Below are positions 46,641-57,900 of a stretch of 64,000 nucleotides of DNA, piece by piece; position 1 is the first letter of the stretch, and each line of letters starts with the position of its first letter. Source of the DNA: Neoscytalidium dimidiatum (Eukaryota > Ascomycota > Dothideomycetes > Botryosphaeriales > Botryosphaeriaceae). Where the stretch lies: assembly GCA_037367355.1 (NCBI GenBank), contig CM074697.1, positions 2,976,001 to 3,040,000 of the forward strand, written 5' to 3'. The translations under genes and the position numbers were made by a program. The notes under the pieces are model-generated. The model ran no database searches, was not told where the DNA came from, and was given only the letters and a program-made list of their open reading frames with translations.

Positions 46641-47006
46641 GTTGTCTTGGCGCGCTGCGACCGGCGGCAGGGCGGGAGGCGGCAGGTCCAGATGCGCAAG
46701 TGAAACGCGACGCCTGCGGACGCCTGAATACAGTTACGGGAGCTTCACGGGCGCCCCGCGAGTGCTCACGGCTGTCCTTTTATCCTGTGCAATTTTTTCC
46801 CTAGTCTCCTGACGACTTGCTCTGAACAAACGGTGAACAGCGCACTCCCGTTCACCGCCACCCTTGACCCCAGCCAGATCTTGCTGAGCTCCGCGACTCC
46901 GCGACGGAGTTGCCCCTCGTACTGGCCACGTTCCGCTTCTGGATACATCATCGCCGCCGCTACACTAAATTTCCACCGTCTAGCGCGACCAATTACCGCT
47001 ACATGG

Positions 47007-49139
47007 ATGCCTACCACACCAGGCGACTCTCATCCACCCGCGCGCATTCCCTTGGTTCCTTCCATCTCTGACACGAACGTTCAGCCCGCTCAACACTTCA
47101 AGCATCGCCGCGGAGCATCACAACAGAGCCTTGAGCTCCAGGACTTTCCTTCCAACTCTCCTTCCTCCAGCGCTTCCGCACAATCTAGATACATTCCACG
47201 CATCCGTACCCACCACGGCCTTGAAACCAACACTCTCCTTGCGTCCGACGAGTCCGACCCCGATTCCTCCGCAGAAGCTCCCATGTCAAAGAGGAAGGGC
47301 AAGTCGCCGAATCCTCGAGCTGCTGCAGCGCGCGGCGACTCCATAGACTCGAACCGCAGTAACGGGCACGCCACTGGCGCCATGGATAATCTTCTTGGAC
47401 AAAGGCGCAAGCATGTTGGCTTGGACAGTCCATCTACGGCTTCTCAGGCTTCACATTTGATGAGCAGGGATAGCTTTACTCTGGATGACGACCCAATGCA
47501 AGCAATGACACATGATGAGGAAGGCTCATCTAAAGGATTCAGCGAGCTCCCAAAGAAGGACCAGAAAAACTTCCTTCTTTTGGTTCTGCTATACTTCCTC
47601 CAGGGTGTGCCGATGGGTCTTGCTGGCGGATCCGTTCCATTTTTGCTCAAGGCTCATCTTTCCTACAGCCAAATCGGTGTCTTCTCGCTCGCGTCATATC
47701 CGTACTCCCTCAAACTACTCTGGAGTCCTATTGTGGATGCTATCTGGACCCCCAAAGTTGGCAGGAGAAAGAGTTGGATCTTACCTATTCAGACGCTGTC
47801 CGGATTTGGCATGCTTTGGCTTGGCGCTCGCGCTGAGAAAATGATGGTCGAAGCTGGTGCCGACGGAGGTGCAGGAATCTGGGGATTTACTTGGTGGTGG
47901 TTCTTTTTGGTCTTCATGTGTGCCACGCAAGATATCGCCGTCGATGGTACGTGTCTCACCTTTCCGTCTTTCACCCCGATTTCTGACATCAATCAGGCTG
48001 GGCGCTTACACTGCTTTCTCCCGAAAACCTCTCGTACGCGTCGACCGCCCAGACCGTTGGCTTGACTGCCGGCCAATTCTTGTCCTACACTGTATTCCTA
48101 GCCTTCAACTCCCCCGACTTCGCCAATAAATGGTTCCGCGCAACACCAAAAGAAGAAGGGGTCATGACACTTGGAGGCTATCTGACCTTTTGGGGATGGG
48201 CGTACCTTGCCGTCACTCTAGCGCTTGCACTCTTAAAGCGCGAAGAAAAGACTAAGAACAACGATGGTATTTCGGAGGTCTACAGGGTCATGGGTGGCAT
48301 TCTGAAGCTCAAGAACATCCAAACCTTCATTATTATTCATTTGATTGCCAAGATTGGCTTCCAGGCCAACGACGGCGTTACTAATCTCAAGCTCCTTGAC
48401 AAGGGCTTCAGCCAAGAAGACATGGCACTGACCGTCTTGATCGACTTTCCTTTTGAGCTCTCGCTTGGCTACTACGCTGGGAAATGGTCGCAGACTTATC
48501 CACCCATGCAACTCTGGTGTTGGGCGTTCGTCGGCCGTCTGTTTGCCGCAGCCTTCGCGCAGTTCGTCGTCATGATCTTCCCAGCGGGAGGCGTGACAAC
48601 ATGGTACTTGCTCGTTGTCATTGTGGAGCATGTGTTCTCGACCTTCATGAATACCGTAATGTTCGTCGCGATATCGGCCTTCCATGCCAAGATCGCGGAT
48701 CCGGTCATCGGTGGCACCTACATGACCTTGCTCGCTACGTAAGTACATAGTAGACCCTGCTTACCTCACACTCTCTTCTCCGCGAACTCCGGTGCTGATC
48801 AATTACTTCTGTAGCGTCTCGAACCTAGGTGGCACGTTCCCGCGGTTCTTCATTCTGAAGTTCGTGGATTTCTTCACTGTCGCCACGTGCGTTCCACCCA
48901 CCACACCACCCGCCGACTTGAAGGGCGACCTCGTCACTTCACAATTCTCTTGCGCGCTCGAAGCTGACAAGCATCGCTGTATCGATGGTGGCGGCTTGTG
49001 TAACATCGAGCACGATGGCTACTACATAGTCAACGTGCTGTGCATAATCGTGGGCATTCTGACTTTCTGGGGCTTTATCAAGCCAGCAGCGCTCAAATTG
49101 CAAGCGCTGCCACTCAGAGCATGGAGACTGGCGAGCTAA
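47007..49139 (+). CDS. Acetyl-CoA transporter, SLC33A1 (AT-1) family
   Basis: Three exons, 47007-47946, 47997-48738 and 48815-49139, giving 668 residues. The N-terminal 190 residues are Ser/Pro/Arg-rich and likely cytosolic. The membrane part opens with LLLVLLYFLQGVPMGLAGGS and SYSQIGVFSLASYPYSLKLL, then WSPIVDAIWTPKVGRRKSW and CATQDIAVDGWALTLLSPEN, which are hallmarks of the Acatn family; the last is restored by intron 1. Further helices include IIIHLIAKIGFQANDGVTNL and TLLATVSNLGGTFPRFFILK (restored by intron 2). Human AT-1 carries acetyl-CoA into the ER lumen for protein and glycan acetylation; a like role in ER/Golgi is inferred. The start was taken as MPTTPGD because no better ATG leads into the frame. 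Confidence 0.92.
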
Positions 49140-50341
49140 GGTAGAGTTGATACTGTAATTCTAGATAGACGCCTTCTTTCCACGTGAACGAAGTCTTTTC
49201 GCGAGAATGTCATTTCGGGAGGGCTTTCCTTTCCTTGATAAGCCATTGACATGTATTAGGGCGTGCATGAAGACCCGTGAATAATATCGGTCGACGTTAT
49301 TTTGGTATCTTTGCCCCAAAAGGTTATCAACGCTGAGCCGTGGAGGAAGCTTAAGTCGCTGCAGGACCGGGGATGCAAAATATTTATCAAGCGCCAATGA
49401 ACAAAGCGGACAGGCTCGTAGGGTGATGCGTTGCGCATCCGCCATCGGATGAAGGCCGTCTCAGTTGCAATGGCGCAATGGGGTTCCCCAGGCTGCTCCA
49501 GGAAGGCGACGATCGTCTCCGCGCACGTAAGGACGAGGCGGCAGCACGCGTCACATTGGATGGTGTCACTGGCCATAGCTCCAGGCGCGGCGGGCCCACA
49601 GGCTGTGAAGGTGCCTCGTTCAGCGCCGGAACAGCCTTTCCGCAGGTGCGCTTGGCGGGCAATGGGAACAGGATGGACGGGCGAGGTTGCGGCGTGAGAC
49701 GGAAGAGCATGCGGTCAGCCTGCAGCCAGCTTCGCGGAGGAGGGCGGCGCGGCGACCATGGAGACTGACCCGGCTGGTGTTTTGAGTGTTCAAACAGCGG
49801 TTAGAAGGTGCCAGAAACGAAGGCGTCAGTGCGAGAGATACGTGCGCGAAGGTGGGCAAACCCGACGACAAGCGGGCCGATACCACTTGCACCGTAATGC
49901 CGACCCACAATTACATATCGGCATCGATTGCGGCGGCCGTGAGCTGCTGAAGTAATGCAGAAGTTCTGGAATTGCGCGGCTGGTATATAGAATGCTGAGC
50001 CCTGTGGGCGCTGGGAGGAACGCACGATTGAAATAGAAACGCACGCTGACGCCGTTGTTGCCATTCTGCCGGTCTCGGAAGGTTTTTACGCAAGGTTGGT
50101 GGCTAGCATCCCCAGGCACATCCGCTACGTTTTACCGTTGGCACCCCGGCGAGTTTTGTCGCCGCGAGTATCTGCTGATACAAAGCCCCTTCTCCTCCAC
50201 TCCCTCTGTTCCGCTTCCAGCTCCCGAGCCCCTGCTGTCTTGCCCTCTGCACCGCTCTGCTAACGTTTTCTCCCGCCTTGCGTAGCCAACGCCGCCTTTG
50301 ATACCTTCAATCTTCTCACCACTCGAATATCCACATTCGCC
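49140..50341. other. Intergenic, 1.20 kb
   Basis: Between the acetyl-CoA transporter stop and the peroxiredoxin start. The last 250 nt are strongly pyrimidine-rich, as is usual before highly expressed fungal genes. The open frames on both strands in 49390-50000 are mirror images of GC-rich sequence and are not supported. Confidence 0.5.
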
Positions 50342-51183
50342 ATGGCTTCCGGCAACGCCCGCGTTCAGCACCCCGCCCCCGACTTCAAGGTCACCGCTGT
50401 CGTCGACGGTGCCTTCGAGGGTAAGTCGCGCCTCCACAACGCCTGCCATCCGCCACGTCTGTAGCCTGACATGTCTGCGCGGCTCAGAGATCAGCCTCTC
50501 CGATTACACCTCCAAGGGCCAATGGCTCGTCCTGGCGTTCATTCCCATGGCCTGGACCTTCGTCTGCCCCACCGAGATCATCGCCTTCAGCGATGCCGTC
50601 CAGCAGTTCACCCAGCGTGGCGTCTCCGTCGTTTTCGCCTCGACCGACTCTGAGTACAGTCTGCTCGCCTGGAGCACCGTTGCCCGCAAGGACGGCGGTC
50701 TTGGCCACATCAACATTCCCTTGATCAGCGACAAGAACCACAAGCTGAGCAAGGACTACGGTGTTCTGATTGAGGACGCCGGTGTTGCTCTCCGTGGTCT
50801 TTTTATCATTGACCCTAAGGGCATTGTCCGCCAGGTACGTCGATCCATTGGCTGGGTCTGAGGAAGGAGCCGCAATGCAGACGCAAGTTCCACTTGGGTG
50901 CATGGAACTGACCGTTGTGCCCTATAGATCACCGTCAACGACCTTCCTGTCGGCCGTAGCGTCGACGAGGCCATTCGTCTCATCGATGCCTTCCAGTTCA
51001 CCGAGAAGTACGGTGAGGTAAGTAGCGCTGCAGACTCCAAACGAAGATGGGTTTTGGAACTAATTCAATACCTAGGTCTGCCCTGCCAACTGGAACCCTG
51101 GCCAGGACACCATCAAGGCCGACCCTGTCGGCCAGAAGGCCTACCTTGAGAAGAAGTACGGTGGTGATGCCATGACCCAGTAA
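50342..51183 (+). CDS. TSA1: Typical 2-Cys peroxiredoxin (thioredoxin peroxidase)
   Basis: Four exons: 50342-50420, 50488-50834, 50928-51017 and 51076-51183, giving 207 residues. It reduces hydrogen peroxide and organic hydroperoxides in the cytosol with thioredoxin as donor. The peroxidatic cysteine is Cys53 in [10 protein letters not shown] and the resolving cysteine is Cys174 in the VCPANW motif that opens exon 4. Other marks are [16 protein letters not shown] near the start, [36 protein letters not shown] and [16 protein letters not shown]. The C-terminal YLEKKYGG resembles the YF-helix region linked to hyperoxidation sensitivity, here with Tyr-Leu in place of Tyr-Phe and with an upstream GGLG loop ([10 protein letters not shown]). 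The promoter is pyrimidine-rich, fitting strong expression. Confidence 0.97.
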
Positions 51184-51901
51184 ACATCTTGTGTTCGATG
51201 GGTATGACGAAGCACGCGAGATGCGACGCTTCTACGATGCATGACACGGCGCATGGGTAGACCGTCGGGTCTGCAGTCAATTGGCGGTCCAGTTCCGGTC
51301 AGCATTCTGGCTCTCATAGACTTTAGAAGACCTCTGCAGGCTTTGGGCGGTCTGATCTACTCATGTGTTTTCTTGACTGCGGATACCTTTTCTGCGTAGA
51401 CAAATAGACCAAAATACCACTTTTTTTTTCCCCCGTACTTTCTCTAGCTACAGCTCCCATTTTACGCAGACAGTCGATGTGTACAAGAAAATATAACCAT
51501 GACCAGTCACTGTGCAATGCGACAGATCACCACCGCAGAGCATAGTTCAAAATTCATTGGTGGGTTGGTATGCGAAGCGTGAGGTTGAAGCACGGTTCAG
51601 ATGCCGAGGGGTCACCATAAATTAAAGTTGACGGCATCAGAAACCTTTTCCGATACTGTGGGTAAGGCAATAGAAACCGATCAGACGGTACACAAAGCTA
51701 GTTTCATACGAGTCCAGGCGGGTTCAATGCTCAGAGACACGCTGCGCTGCCGAGGGCGAAGACGGGATGGCATGACGGGCTCGCCTGCTGTCGGCTCGCG
51801 CTATGTGGCGGTGCCGCTCGCCTTTGACGGGCAAAGTCTATCACAACCACAACCGCTACCCCCTCTCCGACCCACTTAAAAATTATACTTCGCACAATGA
51901 A
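51184..51901. other. Intergenic, 718 nt
   Basis: The 3' region of the peroxiredoxin gene and promoter of the Myb gene. It has a T run near 51419-51429. No gene is supported; the Myb frame stays open upstream to an ATG at 51803, discussed under that gene. Confidence 0.5.
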
Positions 51902-54136
51902 ATGGAACCGAGAATCCAATCACTTCTCCTCGACGATAATTTTGCGATAGACAACCAGCTGCCGTTCCCGCTGGGTGCCTTCACCCAGCACCACCAGCCT
52001 CAGCACCACCTCCACCAGCATGGCTCACGCCCCGCCCCCGTAGAGCCTAGCGCTCCACGTCCGCCCAACTTCTCCCTCCACGATATCTACAGTCCGGCTA
52101 CGAAGGACTCGCATCACCATGCTGCCTTCGCAAACCGCCGCCTGTCAGCCCGGCCTCGTCCGCCGCCCTCTCCGTCCTCGACCTCCTTACCAGCTGAACA
52201 GCATGGTCAGCACATCAAAGCCGTTACCTCTTCATCTGCCGCAGCGCGACCGCCCAAGTCGGTGCCACTGGCAGAGGTGCTCAACAACAACGAGCAGACA
52301 TCATCAGGGTTTAGTGGGTCCGTCAACGAACTGCTTCTGGACGGCTCTGGAGGTTCGCCGAAGAAGAGGCGCAAGGTCGATGGCAGCGACCAAATCTTCA
52401 CTCTGCCGAAGCCTACGCTGCCCGTGAAGAAGGGCAACCGGCGCCCACGTATCCCGCCGCTGCTGCAGGGCTTGCATCAGCCGCCGCCGAACGCCGGGTT
52501 GTTTCCGCCGATTACAGGGGAGAGGGTGAACAGGGAGGGCCCGCCGCCTCCGCCACCGCCCACTGCAACGACGACCCAACCGCCTAAGATCAAGCCAACT
52601 TCGTCATCGACCTCGACACAGCAGGTAGAGTTAAGGGTTGTTGAGAAGGCGAGGGCGGATGAACATAGAGCTTCGAGCCCGTCTCATAGTTCTGCCAAGG
52701 AGCCGGAGAAGGCTGCTGCTGGTTCTACTGGTGTTGGTGCTGGTGCTGGTGCTGCTTCTACTTCCAGCGCTTCTTCGTCGGCTAAGCCGCAAAAGTCAGA
52801 AACGGGCAAGCGACGCAAAAAATGGACTGAGGAGGAAACCACAAGCTTGCTGAAAGGTGTCGCGAAATTCGGCATCGGCAATTGGAAGAAGATTCTGGAG
52901 TGTTCAGACTTCTTATTCGATGGTCGAACGGCGGTGGATCTGAAAGATCGGTTCAGAACCTGCTGTCCGGATGAATATCGAAAAATGAAAACCCCAAAAG
53001 TTGCTGATGCTGACAAGGATACCTCGTCTGGGATTACGGAGACGGCCGAGCCTGCGTCGGGTAAGACTGTGTCCGGCTCGGGCGGCTCCAATGTCTTACC
53101 ACCAGGTTCCTCGAACGGGTCTGGAAAGAAAAAACGCGGACCCAAGGTTCATCGGAAAGATTCGCGAGACTTGGCTTCTATTGGCATCGAAGCGCCATTT
53201 ACGAAGTCCACCCGGCGGGAGCGTCGCGAGTTCACGGAGCAAGAAGATACCGCGCTTTTGCGTGGCTTTGAGAAACATGGTCCTCACTGGCATGTCATTC
53301 GCAACGACCCTGATTTGAAACTAACCCATAGGCACCCTACAGATCTCCGTGATCGACTCCGGAACAGATGGCCGGAAAAGTACGCGGATGCGGGTTACAA
53401 GATCAAATTGAAGGAGAGGAATAGCAAACAGGACAAGCAAGATGATGGAGGCACCGATATTCCAATCCATGGATCTCCAGATGCAAATGCGCAGGCCGAG
53501 AAACCGTCTTCCCAGGAAGAAAATGCCACGCCAAATACCAATAGCGCCTCATATGCAAACTCGAGCTCAAATGCCAGGCCACGAGCTCCTGACCTGAAAG
53601 CTCTTCTGTCCAACTATCCATTTTCTGACCCGTTCACGGAGGACGATGAGTTCACGGCTGACATCCCATTTGAAGGCGAATGTAGCCCGGTAATTCTGAG
53701 TAGAGATATCTTCTCTTACGCTCATGGCCAGCCGAACGGGCTCGATTTGTCGTCTACGAGCTATATGGATCATAGCCACATCAACCCCTTGGATACACTC
53801 AAGATCCCAAGGTTGTCTAGCACGGCCCAACCCCCACATTCCAATACCAGCCTTCCGCCGGTGTGGCTCTCAGCTCCTTTGACTGCTGGCTTGTCCTCAT
53901 CAAATGCAGTCTCCAATACTCTCCCAGCATCTACATCTGCAGTTGCTCCAAGGAGCCTGGTAACAACTGCGAGCACGAGCACGATAGGTGCAGCAACGAG
54001 CAGCGCTGGAGCGGGAACATTCCCTTTACCCGGCCCTGCCGACCTCTTGATGGGTCTCGATCTTGATGGCAAGAATGATGGCCACGGCTCAAATATTCTC
54101 TGGGATGATGCACCTTCCCGGCCACTTTTTGAGTGA
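51902..54136 (+). CDS. Double-Myb, telobox-type DNA-binding protein
   Basis: A single exon of 744 residues. The N-terminal 300 residues are disordered, His/Pro/Ser-rich, with a nuclear-localisation-like SPKKRRKVDG and a polyproline run. Myb/SANT 1 starts at RKKWTEEETTSLLKGVAKFG (Trp308) and ends in the telobox-like VDLKDRFRT (from residue 345). Myb 2 runs from RREFTEQEDTALLRGFEKHG (Phe444 in place of the first Trp) to TDLRDRLRNRWPEKY (from residue 480). Two telobox-type Mybs in one chain are seen in Yarrowia Tay1 and fission yeast Teb1, which bind telomeric TTAGGG-like repeats and promoters. That role is inferred from the helix-3 motif only. An in-frame ATG at 51803 would add 33 residues; I chose the inner ATG because the added residues look like leader sequence. 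Confidence 0.85.
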   Translation: MEPRIQSLLLDDNFAIDNQLPFPLGAFTQHHQPQHHLHQHGSRPAPVEPSAPRPPNFSLHDIYSPATKDSHHHAAFANRRLSARPRPPPSPSSTSLPAEQHGQHIKAVTSSSAAARPPKSVPLAEVLNNNEQTSSGFSGSVNELLLDGSGGSPKKRRKVDGSDQIFTLPKPTLPVKKGNRRPRIPPLLQGLHQPPPNAGLFPPITGERVNREGPPPPPPPTATTTQPPKIKPTSSSTSTQQVELRVVEKARADEHRASSPSHSSAKEPEKAAAGSTGVGAGAGAASTSSASSSAKPQKSETGKRRKKWTEEETTSLLKGVAKFGIGNWKKILECSDFLFDGRTAVDLKDRFRTCCPDEYRKMKTPKVADADKDTSSGITETAEPASGKTVSGSGGSNVLPPGSSNGSGKKKRGPKVHRKDSRDLASIGIEAPFTKSTRRERREFTEQEDTALLRGFEKHGPHWHVIRNDPDLKLTHRHPTDLRDRLRNRWPEKYADAGYKIKLKERNSKQDKQDDGGTDIPIHGSPDANAQAEKPSSQEENATPNTNSASYANSSSNARPRAPDLKALLSNYPFSDPFTEDDEFTADIPFEGECSPVILSRDIFSYAHGQPNGLDLSSTSYMDHSHINPLDTLKIPRLSSTAQPPHSNTSLPPVWLSAPLTAGLSSSNAVSNTLPASTSAVAPRSLVTTASTSTIGAATSSAGAGTFPLPGPADLLMGLDLDGKNDGHGSNILWDDAPSRPLFE

Positions 54137-55782
54137 AACCGCAGTCTAAGAGGACGTACTTGGATGGGAGCTTCAGCACGCGTAGCTACGCGTATGCGAA
54201 AGCGTTCTGGTCAGCCTCGTGTTACTTGCATGCAGACTACATCGGCCTTACAAGTCTTGCATCCACTCACAGTGTTCTTGAGTGCCGTGACATGCCCCCT
54301 TGTTATGTTCCATGATTCGTGATTCCCTGTGCGCACTTAGCGCTTTGTCTCATTCTACAACCCTCCTCAGTATACGTCGTCTCCCTTCAAATGCAGTGGG
54401 AGACTCGTTTGTCACTGGAGGAAGATCAACCTCCCATCGTTCCAACCTTTTCTACGTATTTTTGACCAAATGCTGGAGTATCCTTCGAAGTTTTCCGCTC
54501 CGAGGATGCTGGCTGGCGCGATGGGACATACATGACGGAAGCTCTTTATCTGAGACTTAGATAAATTATACGGTCAATATATGCTCGCTTCCGAGGTATC
54601 CACCTTCTCTATCTGGTGCTAACTGGCAAGTATCGAATGTGAGCCATGACTTGCAATAAAGCCTCTCCATTATCAAGCGAAGGCAATGCATTATTGCGCC
54701 ACAAACTATATGCGGCTTCTGCGAAGCATGTCAGGAGAGGTGATTCGTGGCCACGGTCCTCCGTCATGCTCCCGAAATAATGCCTTCTTCGGCTGACCGC
54801 CTTCCTTCTCCGCAATCACTAACATCGCGTGCTTCAGGACACAGGCTCGGCTAGTCGGTTTAGCCACTGCCTGCACTATATTCGCGCATTTCTTGATATA
54901 ATAGGACTTCATGGGTGGAGAATGGGTTTCGATATAATGAATGCCCAGTTGGAAGTTGCGATCACTGCTTTCCTGATAGAGTGTCGTGCAGCGTCTGGCA
55001 CGGCGTCTATATGATATGGCTGTTGATATCATGACACCGGTGCTTGGAGCTATCCTCTTTGGTGCGCATATGTGTGGCCATCATGGTGCATAAGTTAGTT
55101 CCTTCCGTGAGCAGAGTTCTCCAAGCGCAAGGAGCCTATCACCTGTTCGTTCGACGCTGTGCGAGACTGGCCCGAAGTATGTCGATATCCCGTAGGAGGG
55201 AAACACTTGGGGGTGGAGCATCCGACATATACGCGTGCCTTTTTTTTTCTTCGAGCAGACGTGGCCTGCCCTGCTTACATACGCCGATCTGCTCGGGCAC
55301 GGGATGCGCATGCGTGCGCTTCCGATGCTGCAAAATTTACCTCAACGTTCAAAAATGCCGGTTATTTTCTCCTTCGGGTGACCTGCAGTCCGCTGAGCCG
55401 AAGCTGTGGATCATCAAGTCAGGAAGCCGACCACCGCCGAGTCTGCTGAGTCGTCGATCAATTGGCGGCGCCAGCCTGCAGCTTGACCATTTTCCAGGGT
55501 CTCTGGGAGCTCAACTGCCTCAACCACAGTATTGCTTCCCCACACGCCCTCAACCACCTGATTCGGCGAATTCATTCGTTCAAGCATGCTCGCTAACTGC
55601 GTCGAACCCTGCCACTGAACCCAACGGCCTGCAATTTCCCACCATCGCAGGACGGCACACCTCGACGTCACAGCGCGGCAGGCACAACTGGCCCGCGCAC
55701 CGTAGCCAGCACCTCTGAGACGTCATTCGCCGACGCGCCGCCGCACTCCCTTCTTTGCATTCGACACCGCTACCTCGCACCA
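54137..55782. other. Intergenic, 1.65 kb
   Basis: Between the Myb gene stop and the Gpi2 start. There is a T run near 55240-55248 and GC-rich sequence over the last 250 nt. A minus-strand frame at 54706-55032 (108 codons) has mixed composition but no motif and no partner exon. No gene is supported. Confidence 0.5.
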
Positions 55783-55995
55783 ATGCCATCCTCAACGCTC
55801 TCGCCCTTCGACAGCGGAGGTGGAGGTAGCGCTGGCGGCATCGGCGGCGGCGGCTCCTCTACCATCATCACCACCAGCTCGTTGCCCTCGCCGACAGACA
55901 CGTCGCCGCCTGCCGGTACTACGACCTCGCTCACGCACAGCTCGAGCAGCGCGACCGTCCGCCCGTCCTCCAGAAAATCGTCCTCACACCGCTCC

Positions 55996-56031
<36 letters not shown>

Positions 56032-57900
56032 CAACAACAACAACAGAAGCCGCATCACGTACCCGCTTCTATCGCGCCGCCTTCCGACCCCAATCGCCTC
56101 GCGCCCGTCGACGCGATTTTCCCCCCGCCGCCGACCATATCGCCGCAGGCGGCGGCATCGCGGAGGGCCTTGGTGCGGCAGTTCGCCGAGCACGAGGAGA
56201 TGGTTGAGGAAGCGAGGAGGAACGGGGGCGGCGTGCGGGCGGGCGTGGTGTCCCATAATGGGAATGCTAGCGAGTCGGTGTCGTCGTCGGCAGGGGCGGC
56301 GGGGAGGATAATGGAGCAGAGACGGAAGCGCGAGAGGGACAGGGGGAGAAGCGGAAGTAGGAGGAGGAAGGGACAGTGGAAGAAGTTGTTGTGGGTGAAG
56401 CAGGCGTGTGAGTGCGATCCTTCCCTGCTCAATTGCTTGTTAGCTGTGGGCAATGTCTTACGGGCGATGTGTGCCTCTGTGCTGGTGACCTTGAAGTGCG
56501 GCGAAGCACCCCATCGAAGTGCAAACATCGTTTGTTCACGACATGAAGGCACATTTGCTGATGACATACCGTGGGAGCGCAGATCCGGACAACTATACGG
56601 ATGAAGAAACCTTCCTCGATCACCTTCAGCGTAACCCCCGTCTTCAGCCGTACGAATTCTGGCCCCTGGTCGCCGATTCTACTGTCATTGTGCAGCATGT
56701 CATGTCAGTGGCGATTTGGATATCTTGCTTCTCTGGCATTGTACAGGAGCGGGTCACACCCTTCATGGTAGTCTGCGCCGGAAGTGCTTGCACAGTTTTG
56801 GGCTGGTTGCTCTGGGATTACTGGGTCTCACAAGAAGAGGATGCTGATATGGCTCTCAGAGCCGCAGCCAATGTTGTGACAGCGGCTGAAGCCGCGAAGA
56901 GTGACGGCGCATCTGCGGAGGATGGTACAAGCAGCACGAGTTCTACAAGCTCTGCAGCTGCTGCGGGACATGGTACAGCAGCTCTGGGATTGCTGATCCC
57001 TAATGCGAATGCACCTGGTGCTAGGAACGGCCATTCCAGGGGAGGTAGTCTGGCATCAGTTGTATCAAACGGCTCGGCGGTGTCTGCGGTCTCTACCGGC
57101 CACCCCACAGGTGACCCTACGTTTGCAACGGCATATCAGCCTCCACATGGGGAGCCGATGTCTCCGAGAAACCAGAGACGTTGGGCAACAATCAAGTCTG
57201 CTGTCCTCATCTATTGTGTACTGCTCGGACTGAGTCCTATTCTCAAGTCTCTGACAAAATCAACGACTAGTGACTCGATCTGGGCTATGACTAGCTTCCT
57301 CACGATCATCAACATCTCATTTTTCGATTACGGTGGCGGAGTTGGAGCAAGGTAAGTTTCTGTCGTTCCATCCGAAACCGTCTATACGTCTATTCCGAAA
57401 CCCATAATCATCTATGTCTTTAACGTCGTCTATATCTGTTCTGCGGGTATAAGAAACACGCAACAATGACAAGTCACTGAGGGCTAACGAAAATCACTCG
57501 CAGATTTCCAGCCTCTCTGTCCACCAATGCCGCCATCATGGCGGCGACGGTGCTAGCATCGCGGCTAGAATCGACCACCGATGTCTTCTCTTTCATGCTT
57601 TTCTCGATTGAAGTTTTCGGCTTGTTTCCCGTCTTTCGACGGCACCTGCAGCACGTGTCGTGGCGCGGGCATCTTTCACTCGCGATATTCCTCGTCATGA
57701 GCGCAGGGGCGAGCTTCAGCATGGCCGTCTCAGGTGGAGGGCTGAGAGCTGCAATTACAGGAGCCATCCTGGGCAGTATCCTGACAGGACTCGTCATGGG
57801 TATCTGCAGCTGGTGGCTCATCGGCCTGCAGAAATACAAAAACGAGATTCATGGGCCATGGGATCCGGCCCGGCCGGTTATACGAAGAAGTTGGGATTGA
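55783..57900 (+). CDS. GPI2: GPI-GlcNAc transferase subunit Gpi2 (PIG-C)
   Basis: Three exons, 55783-56407, 56583-57351 and 57504-57900, giving 596 residues. Gpi2 is a membrane subunit of the complex that adds GlcNAc to phosphatidylinositol at the ER, the first step of GPI-anchor synthesis. The splice of exon 1 to 2 (175-nt intron) rebuilds WKKLLWVKQAYPDNYTDEET, the signature start of the Gpi2 domain. Downstream are QRNPRLQPYEFWPLVADSTV, several membrane helices, WATIKSAVLIYCVLLGLSPI and LTIINISFFDYGGGVGARFP. The first 200 residues are an unusual low-complexity extension: Gly/Ser, a 17-Gln run (bases 55996-56046), then Arg/Ser-rich. A second Ser/Ala/Gly-rich insertion (about residues 340-400) separates two helices. 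Its 3' end overlaps the next gene by 23 nt. Confidence 0.93.
55996..56046. repeat. CAG/CAA repeat encoding 17 glutamines
   Basis: Seventeen CAG or CAA codons in frame within the Gpi2 N-terminal extension: a CAG-rich half, then a CAA-rich half, closed by one CAG. Likely length-polymorphic. Confidence 0.95.

Noticed and set aside
54706..55032. 108-codon minus frame between the Myb and GPI2 genes
   Set aside because: No family resemblance, no flanking exon and a neighbouring frame of similar length on the same strand.
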